In this document: in pieces, positions 1 to 10,424 of the stretch
Layout of the letters: each line of letters opens with the position of its first letter
Position numbering within the stretch: position 1 is the stretch's first letter
Assembly: GCF_001264245.1 (NCBI RefSeq)
Contig: NZ_CP011339.1
Span: 4,526,001 to 4,590,000, forward strand
From: Microcystis panniformis FACHB-1757
GTDB lineage: Bacteria > Cyanobacteriota > Cyanobacteriia > Cyanobacteriales > Microcystaceae
DNA: 64,000 nucleotides
Reading direction: 5' to 3'
Notes under the pieces: model-generated
What the model was told of the DNA's origin: nothing
Database searches by the model: none
The model's input: only the letters and a program-made list of their open reading frames with translations
Program-made: the position numbers and the translations under genes

Positions 1-1
1 C

Positions 2-3000
2 GTATTTATGGGCATTTGTCGCGATGATTATGCCCAATTGTGTTTTCATCAAGGCGTAGTCAATCACATTGATGCTTACAACAGTTTAGGAAACAGTCGC
101 GCTATTGCCGTCGGCAGAATCTCTTATCTATTTGGGTTTCACGGTCCGACTCTGCAAATTGATACGGCCTGTTCCTCCTCCCTCTTGGCAGTACATTTGG
201 CCTGTCAAAGTCTGCGCGGCCAAGAATGTAATCTCGCTTTAGCGGGGGGTGTGAATCTGATGTTAACCCCGGCCACTGCGATTAGTAATTGTAAATTAAA
301 AGCCGTTTCTCCCCAGGGTCGCAGTAAAACCTTTGATGCTTCGGCCGATGGTTATGGTCGGGGCGAAGGTTGCGGTGTCGTGGTCTTAAAACGTCTCAGT
401 GATGCTCTCCGAGATGGCAATCTTATTTTCGCCCAAATTCGCGGTTCGGCTGTCAATCACGATGGAAAAAGTAATGGCTTAACCGCCCCCAATGGTCAGG
501 CACAGGAAGCTTTACTCAGACAAGCCCTCGAAAGAGCGAAAATTCAACCTAAAGATCTGCAATACGTCGAAGTTCACGGTACAGGTTCATCTTTAGGAGA
601 TCCCATCGAGGTTTTATCCTTAGGGAAAATTTATGGCCGGGGTCATAGCCAAGATAATCCCCTGATTTTGGGAACCGGGAAAACTAATATGGGGCATCTG
701 GAAGGAGCTGCGGGGATTGCGGCGTTAATTAAGACAGTTTTACAGCTACAAAATCAGCAAATCACCCCTAATCTTCATTTTAAGAACCCTAATCCCTATA
801 TTCCCTGGGAAAAACTGCCAGTCAAAATCCCCACCACTCTTACCCCCTGGTTGGTCAGAGAAGGAGTCCGACGGGCTGGAGTGAGCGCTTTCGGGATGAG
901 TGGCACTAACGTCCATTTAATCGTTGAGGAAAGCAATTTTGAGCGGCTTGGTGACGAAAAACCTCATTTAGAACGTCCTTGTCATTTAATTACCCTTTCG
1001 GCGAAAAGTGAGCCGGCCTTACGCGAATTAGCTCAACGCTACTACGATTTTTTCGGTCAAAATTCCCAGACGGTCATGGCAAATGTGGCCTATACCGCTA
1101 ATACTGGGCGATCGCATTTTGAGCATCGTTTAGCTATTCCCTTTCTGGCTCAAAAACAGCTTGAGCAAGCTTTAAAAGACTTTATTAGGGGTGAAAATCG
1201 CTTTTCAGGTCAAAAAAGTCTTTTAACCTCGAAAAAAGCCCCTAAACTGGCTTTTATGTGTACGGGAGAGGGTTCACAATATCCCGGAATGGCTAGGGAA
1301 CTCTACGAAACGCAACCGACTTTTCGCCAAACTTTAGAGAAATGTGACGAAATTTTACGGAGCCATGGGGTGAAATCCTTACTGCAAGTGTTATATGGGG
1401 ACGAAAAAACCAGTCAGTTGATTAATCAGACTTTTTACAGTCAAATTACCCTATTTTCTCTGGAATATGCCCTCGCCCAACTCTGGTTATCTTGGGGAGT
1501 GAAACCCGATGCTCTCATCGGTCATAGTTTAGGGGAATATGTGGCCGCTTGTTTAGCGGGAGTCTTTAGCTTAGAAGACGGTTTGAAGTTAATTGCCCAT
1601 CGGGGACGCTTAATGCAGACATTACCGAAAAACGGCATAATGGCGGCAATTTTTACCGATTCCGACAGCGTGACCAATCATCTCAGGAAGATTAGGGGCA
1701 TCTGTACCATTGCTGCGGTCAATAGTCGAGAAAATACGGTCATTTCTGGTGAAACTGAGGCTATTAACCATTTAATCGCTAACTTTAATCAGAGAGGCAT
1801 TGAAAGTCAGACTTTAGCGGTTTCCCATGCTTTCCATTCTCCCTTAATGACGGGTATGGTGGGGGAATTTGCCAAGATTGCCGAAACTATCACCTATAAT
1901 TCCCCGCGTCTCCCCCTTATTTCTAACCTGACTGGGGATGTTATCGATGCAGAGATAGCAACTTCCCAATATTGGGTTAATCATCTACTGTCTCCCGTAG
2001 AGTTTGCCCGGGGTATAGAAAGATTAGGAGAGTTAAATACGGAAATATTCCTAGAAATTGGCGCCAAAACCACCTTAATTAGCCTAGGTCAGCAAAATCT
2101 CCCCGACCAAGGTCTCTGGTTAGCTAGTTTATCCCCAAAACAGTCGAATTGGGAAACCCTACTCCAAAGTTTAGCAACCCTTTATGTAAAAGGGGTCAAA
2201 ATTGACTGGAATGGATTCGACCTGGATTATTTACGCGAAAAAATCACCTTACCTACCTATCCCTTCCAAAGAAAACGCTATTGGTTAGATTACATTGATT
2301 CTCAGCTAAAAACCCCGACAGTGGCGGCAGCTTTCCACCCTCTCCTACAGCAACCGCTGCATCTATTGGGGTCAAAGGATGTTCACTATCAATCCTCTCT
2401 TTCTCCCTGCTATCCCAGCTATCTGCAAGAACATCAAGTTTTTGGCCAGGTAGTTTTCCCAGCCGCAGCCTATCTAGAGATGATTATAGTGGCAGCTGGT
2501 CAACAATATCCCAATCAGCAGTTTACTATTGGTCAATTGAGTCTGAATCGACCCTTAATTTTCTCAGACAACCAGAGTAAAAAGGTACAGTTAAGCTTAC
2601 TAGCGGGGGGACAATTTCAGATTCTCAGTCTTGGGGAAGAGGAAGTTTCCCTACTGCATCTATCCGGTAATTTAACCAATGAAAACCAGGACTTACCCAG
2701 CTGCAATTGGACAGATATCCGGAACCGTTGTCACCAAAAAATCGAAATTGCACAGCATTATCAGGACTGTTTAAGTAAAGGAGTGAACTATGGGGAAAGT
2801 TTTCGAGTTATCCAGGAACTTTACCGCAATCAGTCCGAAATTGTCGCAAAAATTCAACTTTCTTCCCATCTACTCTCGCAAGCGGTGGATTACCAGCTAC
2901 ATCCTGTCTTACTTGATGGTTGCTTTCACGCTATGTCGGCACTATTTCCCGCAGGGAATAGCACCTATCTTCCCACTAATATTGACCGATTGACCTTTTC

Positions 3001-5026
3001 GGGAGTTAAGGACACCTCTATATACTGTCATGGTCGCTTCAGCCATAGCAATTTGCAAAACGGCATCTTAATCGCTGATTTGACTATTTTCAGCGAATCG
3101 GGTCAATTAATTAGCCAAATTGACGGATTAACTTTTCAACAGGTCCGGCCAGAAACCCTCTTTTCCCAGACCAACGACCTCAAGGATAGTTTATACGAAA
3201 TTACTTGGCAAGCCACGGACTTGACGGGAATGGATTGGATAGAAACAGGAGATTGGTTAATTTTTGCTGACAAAAAGGGAGTAGGGCAACAATTAGCCGA
3301 AAAATTGGCGCAACAAGGGCATAGATGCCAACTTATCACCGAAAACAATCGCCAGACTTGGCAATATTTCCTCAAAAAACCCTATCAAGGTCTAATTTAT
3401 CTCTGGGGAATCGATGACGACCAAGCTTTAGAAAATAATCAAAACCTAGCCGTCACTCAGGAGCGAATTTGTGGAACTTTGCTGGAAATAGTGCAAGAAC
3501 TAGGCAAAATAGAGGTTAATTACTCTCCTCGCCTCTATATTGTCACCCAATCGGCTCAATACATTCCTTCTCAGCCCACAGTGATTGCCCTTGCCCAAAG
3601 TTCCCTCTGGGGATTAGGACGGACTATTGCCCTAGAATACCCAGAATTGCGCTGTCTGTGTCTAGATGGAGATAAATTTCAGGATAGCCACACCTTAGCC
3701 CTAGAGGTGTTCCAATCTTTACAAAGTTCGGAGGAGGAAAATCAAATCGTTTGGCGGCAAGGCCAGAGCTATGTGGCTCGTTTAGGGCGGTTTATCCCGA
3801 AATCGTCGCTAAAAAACCGAGAAATTGCCGAAAATGCCACCTATCTTATTACTGGTGGTCTAGGGGCCTTAGGGCAGCAAGTGGCTAATTGGTTAAGGAA
3901 AAAAGGAGCAAAATCCCTCGTCTTACTGAGTCGCCGGGGAATAACTCCAGAAACCCAACCAATTATAGACCAATGGCGACAAGAGGGAACCAATGTAGAA
4001 GTTTTTGCCGCCGACGTTAGCGACTTTGGCCAAATGCGTCGGGCTTTTGAGATAATCGAGCAACAGTTACCCCCTTTAAAAGGCATTATTCACACGGCCG
4101 GGGTGTTAGAGGATGCCAGCTTATCCAAACAGACTTGGGAGAAATTTGAGCGCGTCTTTTCCCCCAAAATACTCGGAGCTTGGAATTTGCATCTCCTCAG
4201 TCAAGAAGTTGATTTAGACTGGTTTATTAATTTTTCCTCGATGGCCTCGGTGTTAGGGTCTTCTGGACAGAGTAATTATGCTAGTGCTAATGCCTTTTTA
4301 GATAGTCTAGCTCATTATCGTCAAGCGCAAGGACTGCCGGCCCTGACCATTAATTGGGGTCCCTGGGCAGAGGGTGGTATGGCCGAAAATTTAGGCGAAA
4401 AAGCGAAAAAAAGGCTAATTAAACAGGGTTTTACCCCTCTTGATCCCCAAAAATGTTTGCATCTCCTCGAAACATTGCTGACGACTTCTCGGACACAGGT
4501 AACTGTCGCTTCTCTCAATTGGAATAGCTTTTTTAACAGTTTCGAGAATCAAAAAATTCCGCCTTTATTACGAGATTTCCAAAGTTTTTCAGCCCCAAAA
4601 TTAACCCCAGACAATAATTTTATTGATGTCTTAAGGACAGTACCAATTGAGGAGCGTTTTGCGGCTTTGACTGCTCATGTTCAAGGGATTGTAGCGGAAA
4701 TTCTCGCTATTCCGGCTAGAGAATTTACCCAAGTTGACCAAGGTTTTTTTGAGTTGGGAATGGGTTCTTTAATGACGGTGGAATTACGCAATCGTTTAGC
4801 CAACGATTTAGGTAAATCTCTGGCGGCAACTATCACTTTTAAATACCCAACAGTGACCAGTTTGGTCGATTATCTGGTAGCTGAAGTTATTGACCTTGAC
4901 TTTAGTTTAAAACCCTTAGCAATAGGAGCAAATCAAGATAGCAATCTTGATCCCCTCAACGAAGAAGATTTATCCCTAGAAGAATTGTCCGATTTACTGC
5001 TACAGGAGTTAAATTCCTTAAGTTAG
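2..5026 (+). CDS. Type I polyketide synthase module KS-AT-DH-KR-ACP (5' partial)
   Basis: One PKS extension module that adds an extender unit, reduces the beta-keto group and dehydrates it. The reading frame is open from the window edge, which cuts the N-terminal part of the KS. Counting from the Met at position 8: KS active-site Cys55 in DTACSSSL; AT with GHSLGEY near residue 503; DH with HxxxGxxxxP (His809) and a second HPxxxDGCFH motif; KR with TGGLGALG near 1282 and Tyr1424 in SNYASANAF; one carrier domain with Ser1587. No enoylreductase or C-methyltransferase is seen, so a double bond should remain. The KR has LED where B-type ketoreductases have LDD, which would suggest a D-configured alcohol intermediate (inference). 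The carrier motif reads GMGSL instead of the usual GxDSL. The stop is 40 bp before the next PKS gene, so both are probably one operon and the chain passes to that protein. Confidence 0.95.
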   Translation, partial: VFMGICRDDYAQLCFHQGVVNHIDAYNSLGNSRAIAVGRISYLFGFHGPTLQIDTACSSSLLAVHLACQSLRGQECNLALAGGVNLMLTPATAISNCKLKAVSPQGRSKTFDASADGYGRGEGCGVVVLKRLSDALRDGNLIFAQIRGSAVNHDGKSNGLTAPNGQAQEALLRQALERAKIQPKDLQYVEVHGTGSSLGDPIEVLSLGKIYGRGHSQDNPLILGTGKTNMGHLEGAAGIAALIKTVLQLQNQQITPNLHFKNPNPYIPWEKLPVKIPTTLTPWLVREGVRRAGVSAFGMSGTNVHLIVEESNFERLGDEKPHLERPCHLITLSAKSEPALRELAQRYYDFFGQNSQTVMANVAYTANTGRSHFEHRLAIPFLAQKQLEQALKDFIRGENRFSGQKSLLTSKKAPKLAFMCTGEGSQYPGMARELYETQPTFRQTLEKCDEILRSHGVKSLLQVLYGDEKTSQLINQTFYSQITLFSLEYALAQLWLSWGVKPDALIGHSLGEYVAACLAGVFSLEDGLKLIAHRGRLMQTLPKNGIMAAIFTDSDSVTNHLRKIRGICTIAAVNSRENTVISGETEAINHLIANFNQRGIESQTLAVSHAFHSPLMTGMVGEFAKIAETITYNSPRLPLISNLTGDVIDAEIATSQYWVNHLLSPVEFARGIERLGELNTEIFLEIGAKTTLISLGQQNLPDQGLWLASLSPKQSNWETLLQSLATLYVKGVKIDWNGFDLDYLREKITLPTYPFQRKRYWLDYIDSQLKTPTVAAAFHPLLQQPLHLLGSKDVHYQSSLSPCYPSYLQEHQVFGQVVFPAAAYLEMIIVAAGQQYPNQQFTIGQLSLNRPLIFSDNQSKKVQLSLLAGGQFQILSLGEEEVSLLHLSGNLTNENQDLPSCNWTDIRNRCHQKIEIAQHYQDCLSKGVNYGESFRVIQELYRNQSEIVAKIQLSSHLLSQAVDYQLHPVLLDGCFHAMSALFPAGNSTYLPTNIDRLTFSGVKDTSIYCHGRFSHSNLQNGILIADLTIFSESGQLISQIDGLTFQQVRPETLFSQTNDLKDSLYEITWQATDLTGMDWIETGDWLIFADKKGVGQQLAEKLAQQGHRCQLITENNRQTWQYFLKKPYQGLIYLWGIDDDQALENNQNLAVTQERICGTLLEIVQELGKIEVNYSPRLYIVTQSAQYIPSQPTVIALAQSSLWGLGRTIALEYPELRCLCLDGDKFQDSHTLALEVFQSLQSSEEENQIVWRQGQSYVARLGRFIPKSSLKNREIAENATYLITGGLGALGQQVANWLRKKGAKSLVLLSRRGITPETQPIIDQWRQEGTNVEVFAADVSDFGQMRRAFEIIEQQLPPLKGIIHTAGVLEDASLSKQTWEKFERVFSPKILGAWNLHLLSQEVDLDWFINFSSMASVLGSSGQSNYASANAFLDSLAHYRQAQGLPALTINWGPWAEGGMAENLGEKAKKRLIKQGFTPLDPQKCLHLLETLLTTSRTQVTVASLNWNSFFNSFENQKIPPLLRDFQSFSAPKLTPDNNFIDVLRTVPIEERFAALTAHVQGIVAEILAIPAREFTQVDQGFFELGMGSLMTVELRNRLANDLGKSLAATITFKYPTVTSLVDYLVAEVIDLDFSLKPLAIGANQDSNLDPLNEEDLSLEELSDLLLQELNSLS

Positions 5027-5066
5027 AAAAGCAGACCTCAAACCCTATCTAAATAACCTGTTTACC

Positions 5067-8000
5067 ATGACACAAACACCTGCCAAAACTGATCAAATGA
5101 GCTTAATAAAAGATGCCTTAAATCAAATTAAGGTCTTAAAAACTAAGCTACATACCCTAGAAAAAGCTAAGAATGAACCAATTGCAATTATTGGTATGTC
5201 CTGTCGCTTTCCCCAGGGAGCTAATTCACCGGAAACTTTTTGGGAATTATTGCAATCAGGAACCGATGCCATCAGCGAAATTCCGCCGCAACGCTGGAAT
5301 ATTGACAATTATTACGATCCTAAGCCCGATGCAAGGGGAAAAGTCTATACCCGTCACGGTGGCTTCTTAAATCAACCGATAGATCAATTTGACGCTGATT
5401 TTTTTGGTCTTTCTCCCCGGGAGGTGGCACAAATGGATCCGCAACAGCGATTACTGCTGGAACTAGCCTGGGAAGCTCTGGAAAATGCGGGAATATCACC
5501 CTTAAATCGGCGAGGAAGTCAAACGGGGGTATTTATCGGCATGATGACTCAAGATTACTCCCATTTTAGCCATCATCCCGCTCTGATTGATGCCTATACG
5601 GGAACGGGAAATGCTAAAAGTGTAGCTTCGGGACGTTTATCCTATCTTTTTGGATTTCATGGCCCAACTTTAACGGTTGATACTGCTTGTGCCTCCTCTT
5701 TAGTCGCTGTTCATTTAGCTTGCCAAAGTTTACGCAATAACGAGTGTGAAGTTGCCCTAGCCGGGGGAGTCAACCTAATGTTAACTCCCTTCGTTACTAT
5801 CATGGAATCCCGCGCCCAGATGTTGTCTCCTGACGGTCGTTGTAAAACCTTTGATAGAACAGCGAATGGCTATGTGCGGGGAGAAGGCGGCGGTATTATA
5901 GTTTTAAAGTCTTTATCTGCGGCTATTCGGGATAATAACTTGATTTTAGGACTAATTAAAGGTTCGGCCGTTAACCATGGCGGTACGAGTAGCGGTTTAA
6001 CAGTTCCCAATCAACTTAGTCAAGAACAATTGATTCGTCAGGCTTTAAAAAATGCTCAGGTAAAGCCAGAGGACATTAGCTATATTGAAGCCCATGGAAC
6101 TGGCACTTCTTTGGGCGATCCCATTGAATTAGGTGCATTATCGACAGTTTTTGCTAAAAATCCCCAACCGGTTTGGGTTAGTTCCGTCAAAACTAATATC
6201 GGCCATCTAGAAGCGGCCGCTGGTATTGCCGGACTGATGAAAGTGATTTTATGCTTGCAACATCGACAAATTGCCCCCCATCTCCACTTCCAGCAACCGA
6301 CACCCCATCTAGACTGGGAAAATCAACCGCTGAAAGTTCCGACTAAAAACCGTGAATGGGTTAGTGAAAATTCTGCTCGTTTAGCTGGAGTTAGTTCTTT
6401 TGGCTTAAATGGCACTAATGCCCATATTATTCTCGAAGAATACCCTTACGAACCTCAAACGACTGCGGCACCTGATTCATCGCCCTATCTGTTCACCCTC
6501 TCAGCCAAGACCGAATCGGCTTTAATCAAACTAGCCCAAAAATACGCAAATTACCTAGAAAATGCGAAAAATATTGCTTTAAGCTCCATTTGTGCTACTA
6601 GCAATCGCAGTCGCTCCCAATTACCCCATCGTTTCACCTGTGTTGTCTCTAGTCACTGCCAACTTCAAGAAAAATTAACCGCTTTTGTTCAGGGTGAACC
6701 GAGTTCTTTTCGCCAAAAAAGTGAATTTAGTGGCAAAAATCGGGCAAAAATTGCCTTTCTATTTCCAGGACAGGGTTCTCAATACCCCGGTATGGGAAGG
6801 GAACTATACCAATCCTATCCTCTATTTCGTCAAACACTCGATCGCTGTGATCAGATTCTCCGTCAATATGGCGACTATTGCCTAACGGAGATTATTGACC
6901 AAGAAAATCATCTCAATCAAACTTTTTACAGCCAACCTGCCCTATTTGCTCTCGAATACGCCCTTTTTAAACTCTGGGAATCCTGGGGAATTGCCCCCCA
7001 TGGGGTTATGGGTCATAGTTTAGGGGAATATGTGGCCGCCTGTGTTGCTGGAGTCTTTAGTTTAGAAGATGCCTTAAAATTAGTCTTCTATCGGGCTAAA
7101 TTGATGGATTCTGTGGGAAAAAGTGGTTCAATGGTCGTTATCTCGGCTAGTGAAGCTGAAATTATTCCCTTAATTGCCCCCTATCAATCTCAGGTCGCTA
7201 TTGCCGCTATTAATGGTCAGGATAATATTGTCCTGTCCGGTGCTGCAGAGACCATAGAAACCCTGGTAAAACAGCTTCAGGTCAAAAATCTGAAAATTAC
7301 CCGGTTAAATGTCTCTCAAGCCTTTCATTCCCCTCTGATGGAGGAGATTTTAGACGAGTTCCGACAAATTGCTGAAACTATCACCTATCATCCCCCCCAA
7401 CGAGCCTTAATTTCTAACCTTAATGGCAAGTTAGTCAATTTTGAGGTCACTACTCCCGATTATTGGTGTCGTCATCTCCGGTCTTCTGTTCGCTTTGCCG
7501 ATGGGATAAAAACCTTACTGGACAACGGTTATGAGCTATTTGTCGAATGCGGCTCCCATCCCGTTTTATCGGGCATGGGCAGCCTACTGGATAAAAATTA
7601 TTCTTGTCTTTGGTTGCCCAGTTTGCGTCGTCAAACCTCTGACCGACAACAGATCCTCGAGAGTGTCAGTCAGCTTTATCTGCGGGGATTCGCCCTGAAT
7701 TGGCAAGAGATAACGGCCAATCAAGACAGTAAACCCTGTATCTTACCGACCTACACCTTTGAAAGAAGTAGTTATTGGCTAAAAACAGGCGACTTGACCC
7801 CAGAAGAAGCGCAATTATTGCCTAAATTGTCGAAATATCTCCTAGAAACACCGCCGCAACCGCCAGAAGTTGTCAAAACCACCACTGCATCATCTTCTGG
7901 TCATCTAATTACCCTTGACTCTTTGTTGGCCACACCCGCAGAGAAACAGCTTAAACAACTAGAAACCTACATTATCGGTGTTTTAGAACAGATTACTGGT

Positions 8001-9029
8001 TTATCCGTGGTCAAGCTACATACCAAGCAACCGCTCTCTAGTTTAGGCTTAGATTCTCTCATGTCCAGTCAATTACGACGTCAACTAGAGGAGGATTTAA
8101 AAATTATTGTTCCCGTGGAATACCTAGCGGGATTGAGTATTGAGCAGTTTTTACCGCAAATATTCAACTTAATCACCCAAAATTCCCAACCTGCAACTAG
8201 CCACAAAACTCCTCTCCCCTCAAAACAGAAAAAACCAATCAAGACGACTAAAGCCGAAAATATCTCTAATGATCCGAAACTTTGGCTAATTCGCAAACAA
8301 GCTAATCCTAACGCCCACATTCGTCTATTTTGTTTTCCCTACGCCGGTGGGGGTGCCTCCCTATTCCAAAATTGGCTGAATTACTGCCCCAAGCAAGTGG
8401 AATTGTGGGCGATTCAACTACCCGGACGCGAAACGCGTCTTCAGGAAACTGCGATTACATCGCTAAAATCCCTGATTAATCGTCTCATTCCGATTCTGAC
8501 TCCCTATTTAGACCAACCTTATGCTTTTTTTGGTCATAGCATGGGTTCTTTAATCAGTTTTGAATTAACCAGAGAATTGGCTAAAACTCGGCAAAATCTA
8601 CCCCAACATTTATTTATGTCTGGATTTCGAGCGCCTCAAATTGTCAATCCTGATTTACCCATTCATCGTCTGGGAGATGAGCAATTTTTAACAGCTTTAG
8701 GTCATTTTCAAGGAACCCCAGAAACTCTCCTCAAAAATCCCGATTTAATGGCGGCTTTTTTGCCAATTTTACGAGCAGATTTCAAACTCCTAGAGACCTA
8801 TTCTTATCAACAAGGTCAACCCTTAAATTGTCCTATTACCGTTTTTGGAGGCCACAACGATGCCAAGGTTTCTGCCGATCAATTACAACAATGGCAACTG
8901 CAAACCAATCAAGATTTTGTCCTGCATACCTTACCGGGAGGACATTTCTTTATCAATCAACATACGGAGAAAATTATGAAAATAATTGGCCAAAGTTTAC
9001 GAGAGTTTCCTGAACAAATGACTGCCTAA
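5067..9029 (+). CDS. Type I polyketide synthase KS-AT-ACP-TE, terminal module
   Basis: A 1320-residue PKS that adds a final extender unit and releases the chain. In order: a short N-terminal coiled docking-like helix (residues 1-35); KS starting at GMSCRFPQ with Cys208 in DTACASSL; AT with Ser651 in GHSLGEY; carrier protein with Ser997 in GLDSL; and a C-terminal alpha/beta-hydrolase thioesterase that begins FCFPYAGGG, has Ser1158 in GHSMGS and a late GGHFF histidine. The thioesterase looks more like the type II (RifR/GrsT-like) family than a classic macrocyclising TE. There is no KR or DH, so this module should leave a beta-keto group. The domain calls are firm. The product, and whether the chain is released as a free acid or passed to the type III PKS two genes downstream, are inference. 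Confidence 0.95.
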   Translation: MTQTPAKTDQMSLIKDALNQIKVLKTKLHTLEKAKNEPIAIIGMSCRFPQGANSPETFWELLQSGTDAISEIPPQRWNIDNYYDPKPDARGKVYTRHGGFLNQPIDQFDADFFGLSPREVAQMDPQQRLLLELAWEALENAGISPLNRRGSQTGVFIGMMTQDYSHFSHHPALIDAYTGTGNAKSVASGRLSYLFGFHGPTLTVDTACASSLVAVHLACQSLRNNECEVALAGGVNLMLTPFVTIMESRAQMLSPDGRCKTFDRTANGYVRGEGGGIIVLKSLSAAIRDNNLILGLIKGSAVNHGGTSSGLTVPNQLSQEQLIRQALKNAQVKPEDISYIEAHGTGTSLGDPIELGALSTVFAKNPQPVWVSSVKTNIGHLEAAAGIAGLMKVILCLQHRQIAPHLHFQQPTPHLDWENQPLKVPTKNREWVSENSARLAGVSSFGLNGTNAHIILEEYPYEPQTTAAPDSSPYLFTLSAKTESALIKLAQKYANYLENAKNIALSSICATSNRSRSQLPHRFTCVVSSHCQLQEKLTAFVQGEPSSFRQKSEFSGKNRAKIAFLFPGQGSQYPGMGRELYQSYPLFRQTLDRCDQILRQYGDYCLTEIIDQENHLNQTFYSQPALFALEYALFKLWESWGIAPHGVMGHSLGEYVAACVAGVFSLEDALKLVFYRAKLMDSVGKSGSMVVISASEAEIIPLIAPYQSQVAIAAINGQDNIVLSGAAETIETLVKQLQVKNLKITRLNVSQAFHSPLMEEILDEFRQIAETITYHPPQRALISNLNGKLVNFEVTTPDYWCRHLRSSVRFADGIKTLLDNGYELFVECGSHPVLSGMGSLLDKNYSCLWLPSLRRQTSDRQQILESVSQLYLRGFALNWQEITANQDSKPCILPTYTFERSSYWLKTGDLTPEEAQLLPKLSKYLLETPPQPPEVVKTTTASSSGHLITLDSLLATPAEKQLKQLETYIIGVLEQITGLSVVKLHTKQPLSSLGLDSLMSSQLRRQLEEDLKIIVPVEYLAGLSIEQFLPQIFNLITQNSQPATSHKTPLPSKQKKPIKTTKAENISNDPKLWLIRKQANPNAHIRLFCFPYAGGGASLFQNWLNYCPKQVELWAIQLPGRETRLQETAITSLKSLINRLIPILTPYLDQPYAFFGHSMGSLISFELTRELAKTRQNLPQHLFMSGFRAPQIVNPDLPIHRLGDEQFLTALGHFQGTPETLLKNPDLMAAFLPILRADFKLLETYSYQQGQPLNCPITVFGGHNDAKVSADQLQQWQLQTNQDFVLHTLPGGHFFINQHTEKIMKIIGQSLREFPEQMTA

Positions 9030-9057
9030 TCAACCAACTATTCAAGGGAGAAAAATC

Positions 9058-10377
9058 ATGACTTTAGATTACAAAGAGCAATACTGTATTATTGGGGCTG
9101 GTGCCGCAGGATTAGCGGCGGCTAGAGCCTTAAGCAAAGCCAAAATTCCCTTTAATGTTATCGAATCTGCCCAGGATGTTGGGGGTATTTGGATTTATGA
9201 TCGTCCCGATAGTCCAATGTATAAAAATACACATCTGATTGGTCATAAAACCACACAACCTTTTTCCGATTTTCCCATGCCAAAAGATTACCCAGATTAT
9301 CCCAATCATCGGTTAGTCTATGAATATCTTCGCAATTATGCCGCTCATTTCAATCTCTATGATTTCATGGAATTTAATCTCAGCGTGGAGAAAGTAAAAA
9401 AGGTGGGTAACTTTTGGGATGTCACCCTTAGCAACCAAGAAACCAGACGATACCGAGGAGTTTTAATCGCTAGTGGTTATCATAGTAAACCGAATATTCC
9501 TCAATTTTCTGGGCATTTTGACGGGGAAATTATCCATTCAAAAGATTATGATAATCCCGCTCAACTAAATGCTAAAAAAGTCCTAGTAGTTGGAGCGGGA
9601 CAATCAGCCATGGATTTAGTCGTCGAAGCGGCTATCAATGGCAGTAAAACTTTCCATAGTACCCGTCGTGGCTTTCTCTGTATGCCGAAATTTTTGTTCG
9701 GTTTGCCCCCAGAATGGGTGATGATTAACACGCCAATCATGAATCTAATTCCAGCCCAAGAACACATGAAAATGATGGCTTTATTATCACCAATAGCTCT
9801 ATTCTTACAAGGAGTTAATCTCAAAAAACTCAATATTCCTACAGACTGTAAAAGTAACGGTCTAATTATTCCCAACAGTGACCAACAAATCTATCGTTAT
9901 TATGTGCATGGAGATGTCACCCATAAGCCTAATATTCAACAATTAGACGGAAAGAAAGTTATTTTTGCCGATGGCAGTACAGAAGAAATTGATCTGATTA
10001 TCTACGCCACTGGTTACAAAATTGAATTTTCTTTTATTGACAAATCTGATTTAAATTGGCAAGAAGGAACCACCCAGCCTAACCTCTATATGAATGTTTT
10101 TCACCCAGAGGAAAATAACCTGTTTGTCATCGGAATGGTTCATCCCACTGGCACCCACTGGCGAGTATTTGAAGAACAAAGTAATTTAGTGGCCGCTTAT
10201 CTACAAGCTCAGGATAAAAAATCCCGGTTTGTCTATAAATTTGAAAAGCTAAAACGTCAAATTAGTGCCAATTTAAGCGCCGACAATAAACACCATAGCG
10301 GTACTCACTCCTTAGTGATTGACAAATTGGGTTATATACGCCAAGCCCAAGGATTAGCTCGCCGATTACTGGCTTAA
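9058..10377 (+). CDS. Flavin-containing monooxygenase (FMO family)
   Basis: A 439-residue NADPH-dependent flavoprotein, probably a tailoring oxygenase of the polyketide pathway. The N-terminus has the FAD Rossmann motif GAGAAG (residues 12-17). A FxG...HxxxY signature typical of FMO/Baeyer-Villiger enzymes lies at FSGHFDGEIIHSKDY, and the NADPH-binding GAGQSA follows about 20 residues later. An ATG-type motif (IYATGYK) near residue 320 closes the FAD site. The gene starts 28 bp after the PKS-TE gene behind a good ribosome site (AAGGGAG). It could hydroxylate an aromatic ring or insert oxygen next to a ketone; the sequence does not decide which. Confidence 0.9.
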   Translation: MTLDYKEQYCIIGAGAAGLAAARALSKAKIPFNVIESAQDVGGIWIYDRPDSPMYKNTHLIGHKTTQPFSDFPMPKDYPDYPNHRLVYEYLRNYAAHFNLYDFMEFNLSVEKVKKVGNFWDVTLSNQETRRYRGVLIASGYHSKPNIPQFSGHFDGEIIHSKDYDNPAQLNAKKVLVVGAGQSAMDLVVEAAINGSKTFHSTRRGFLCMPKFLFGLPPEWVMINTPIMNLIPAQEHMKMMALLSPIALFLQGVNLKKLNIPTDCKSNGLIIPNSDQQIYRYYVHGDVTHKPNIQQLDGKKVIFADGSTEEIDLIIYATGYKIEFSFIDKSDLNWQEGTTQPNLYMNVFHPEENNLFVIGMVHPTGTHWRVFEEQSNLVAAYLQAQDKKSRFVYKFEKLKRQISANLSADNKHHSGTHSLVIDKLGYIRQAQGLARRLLA

Positions 10378-10424
10378 ATCTCCCACCATAATTAACCCCC
10401 TGAAATCCCTCTATCTTAAATCCA

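Noticed and set aside
3136..4518. Minus-strand reading frames inside the PKS gene
   Set aside because: They lie fully opposite conserved KR and linker sequence and encode no recognisable protein.
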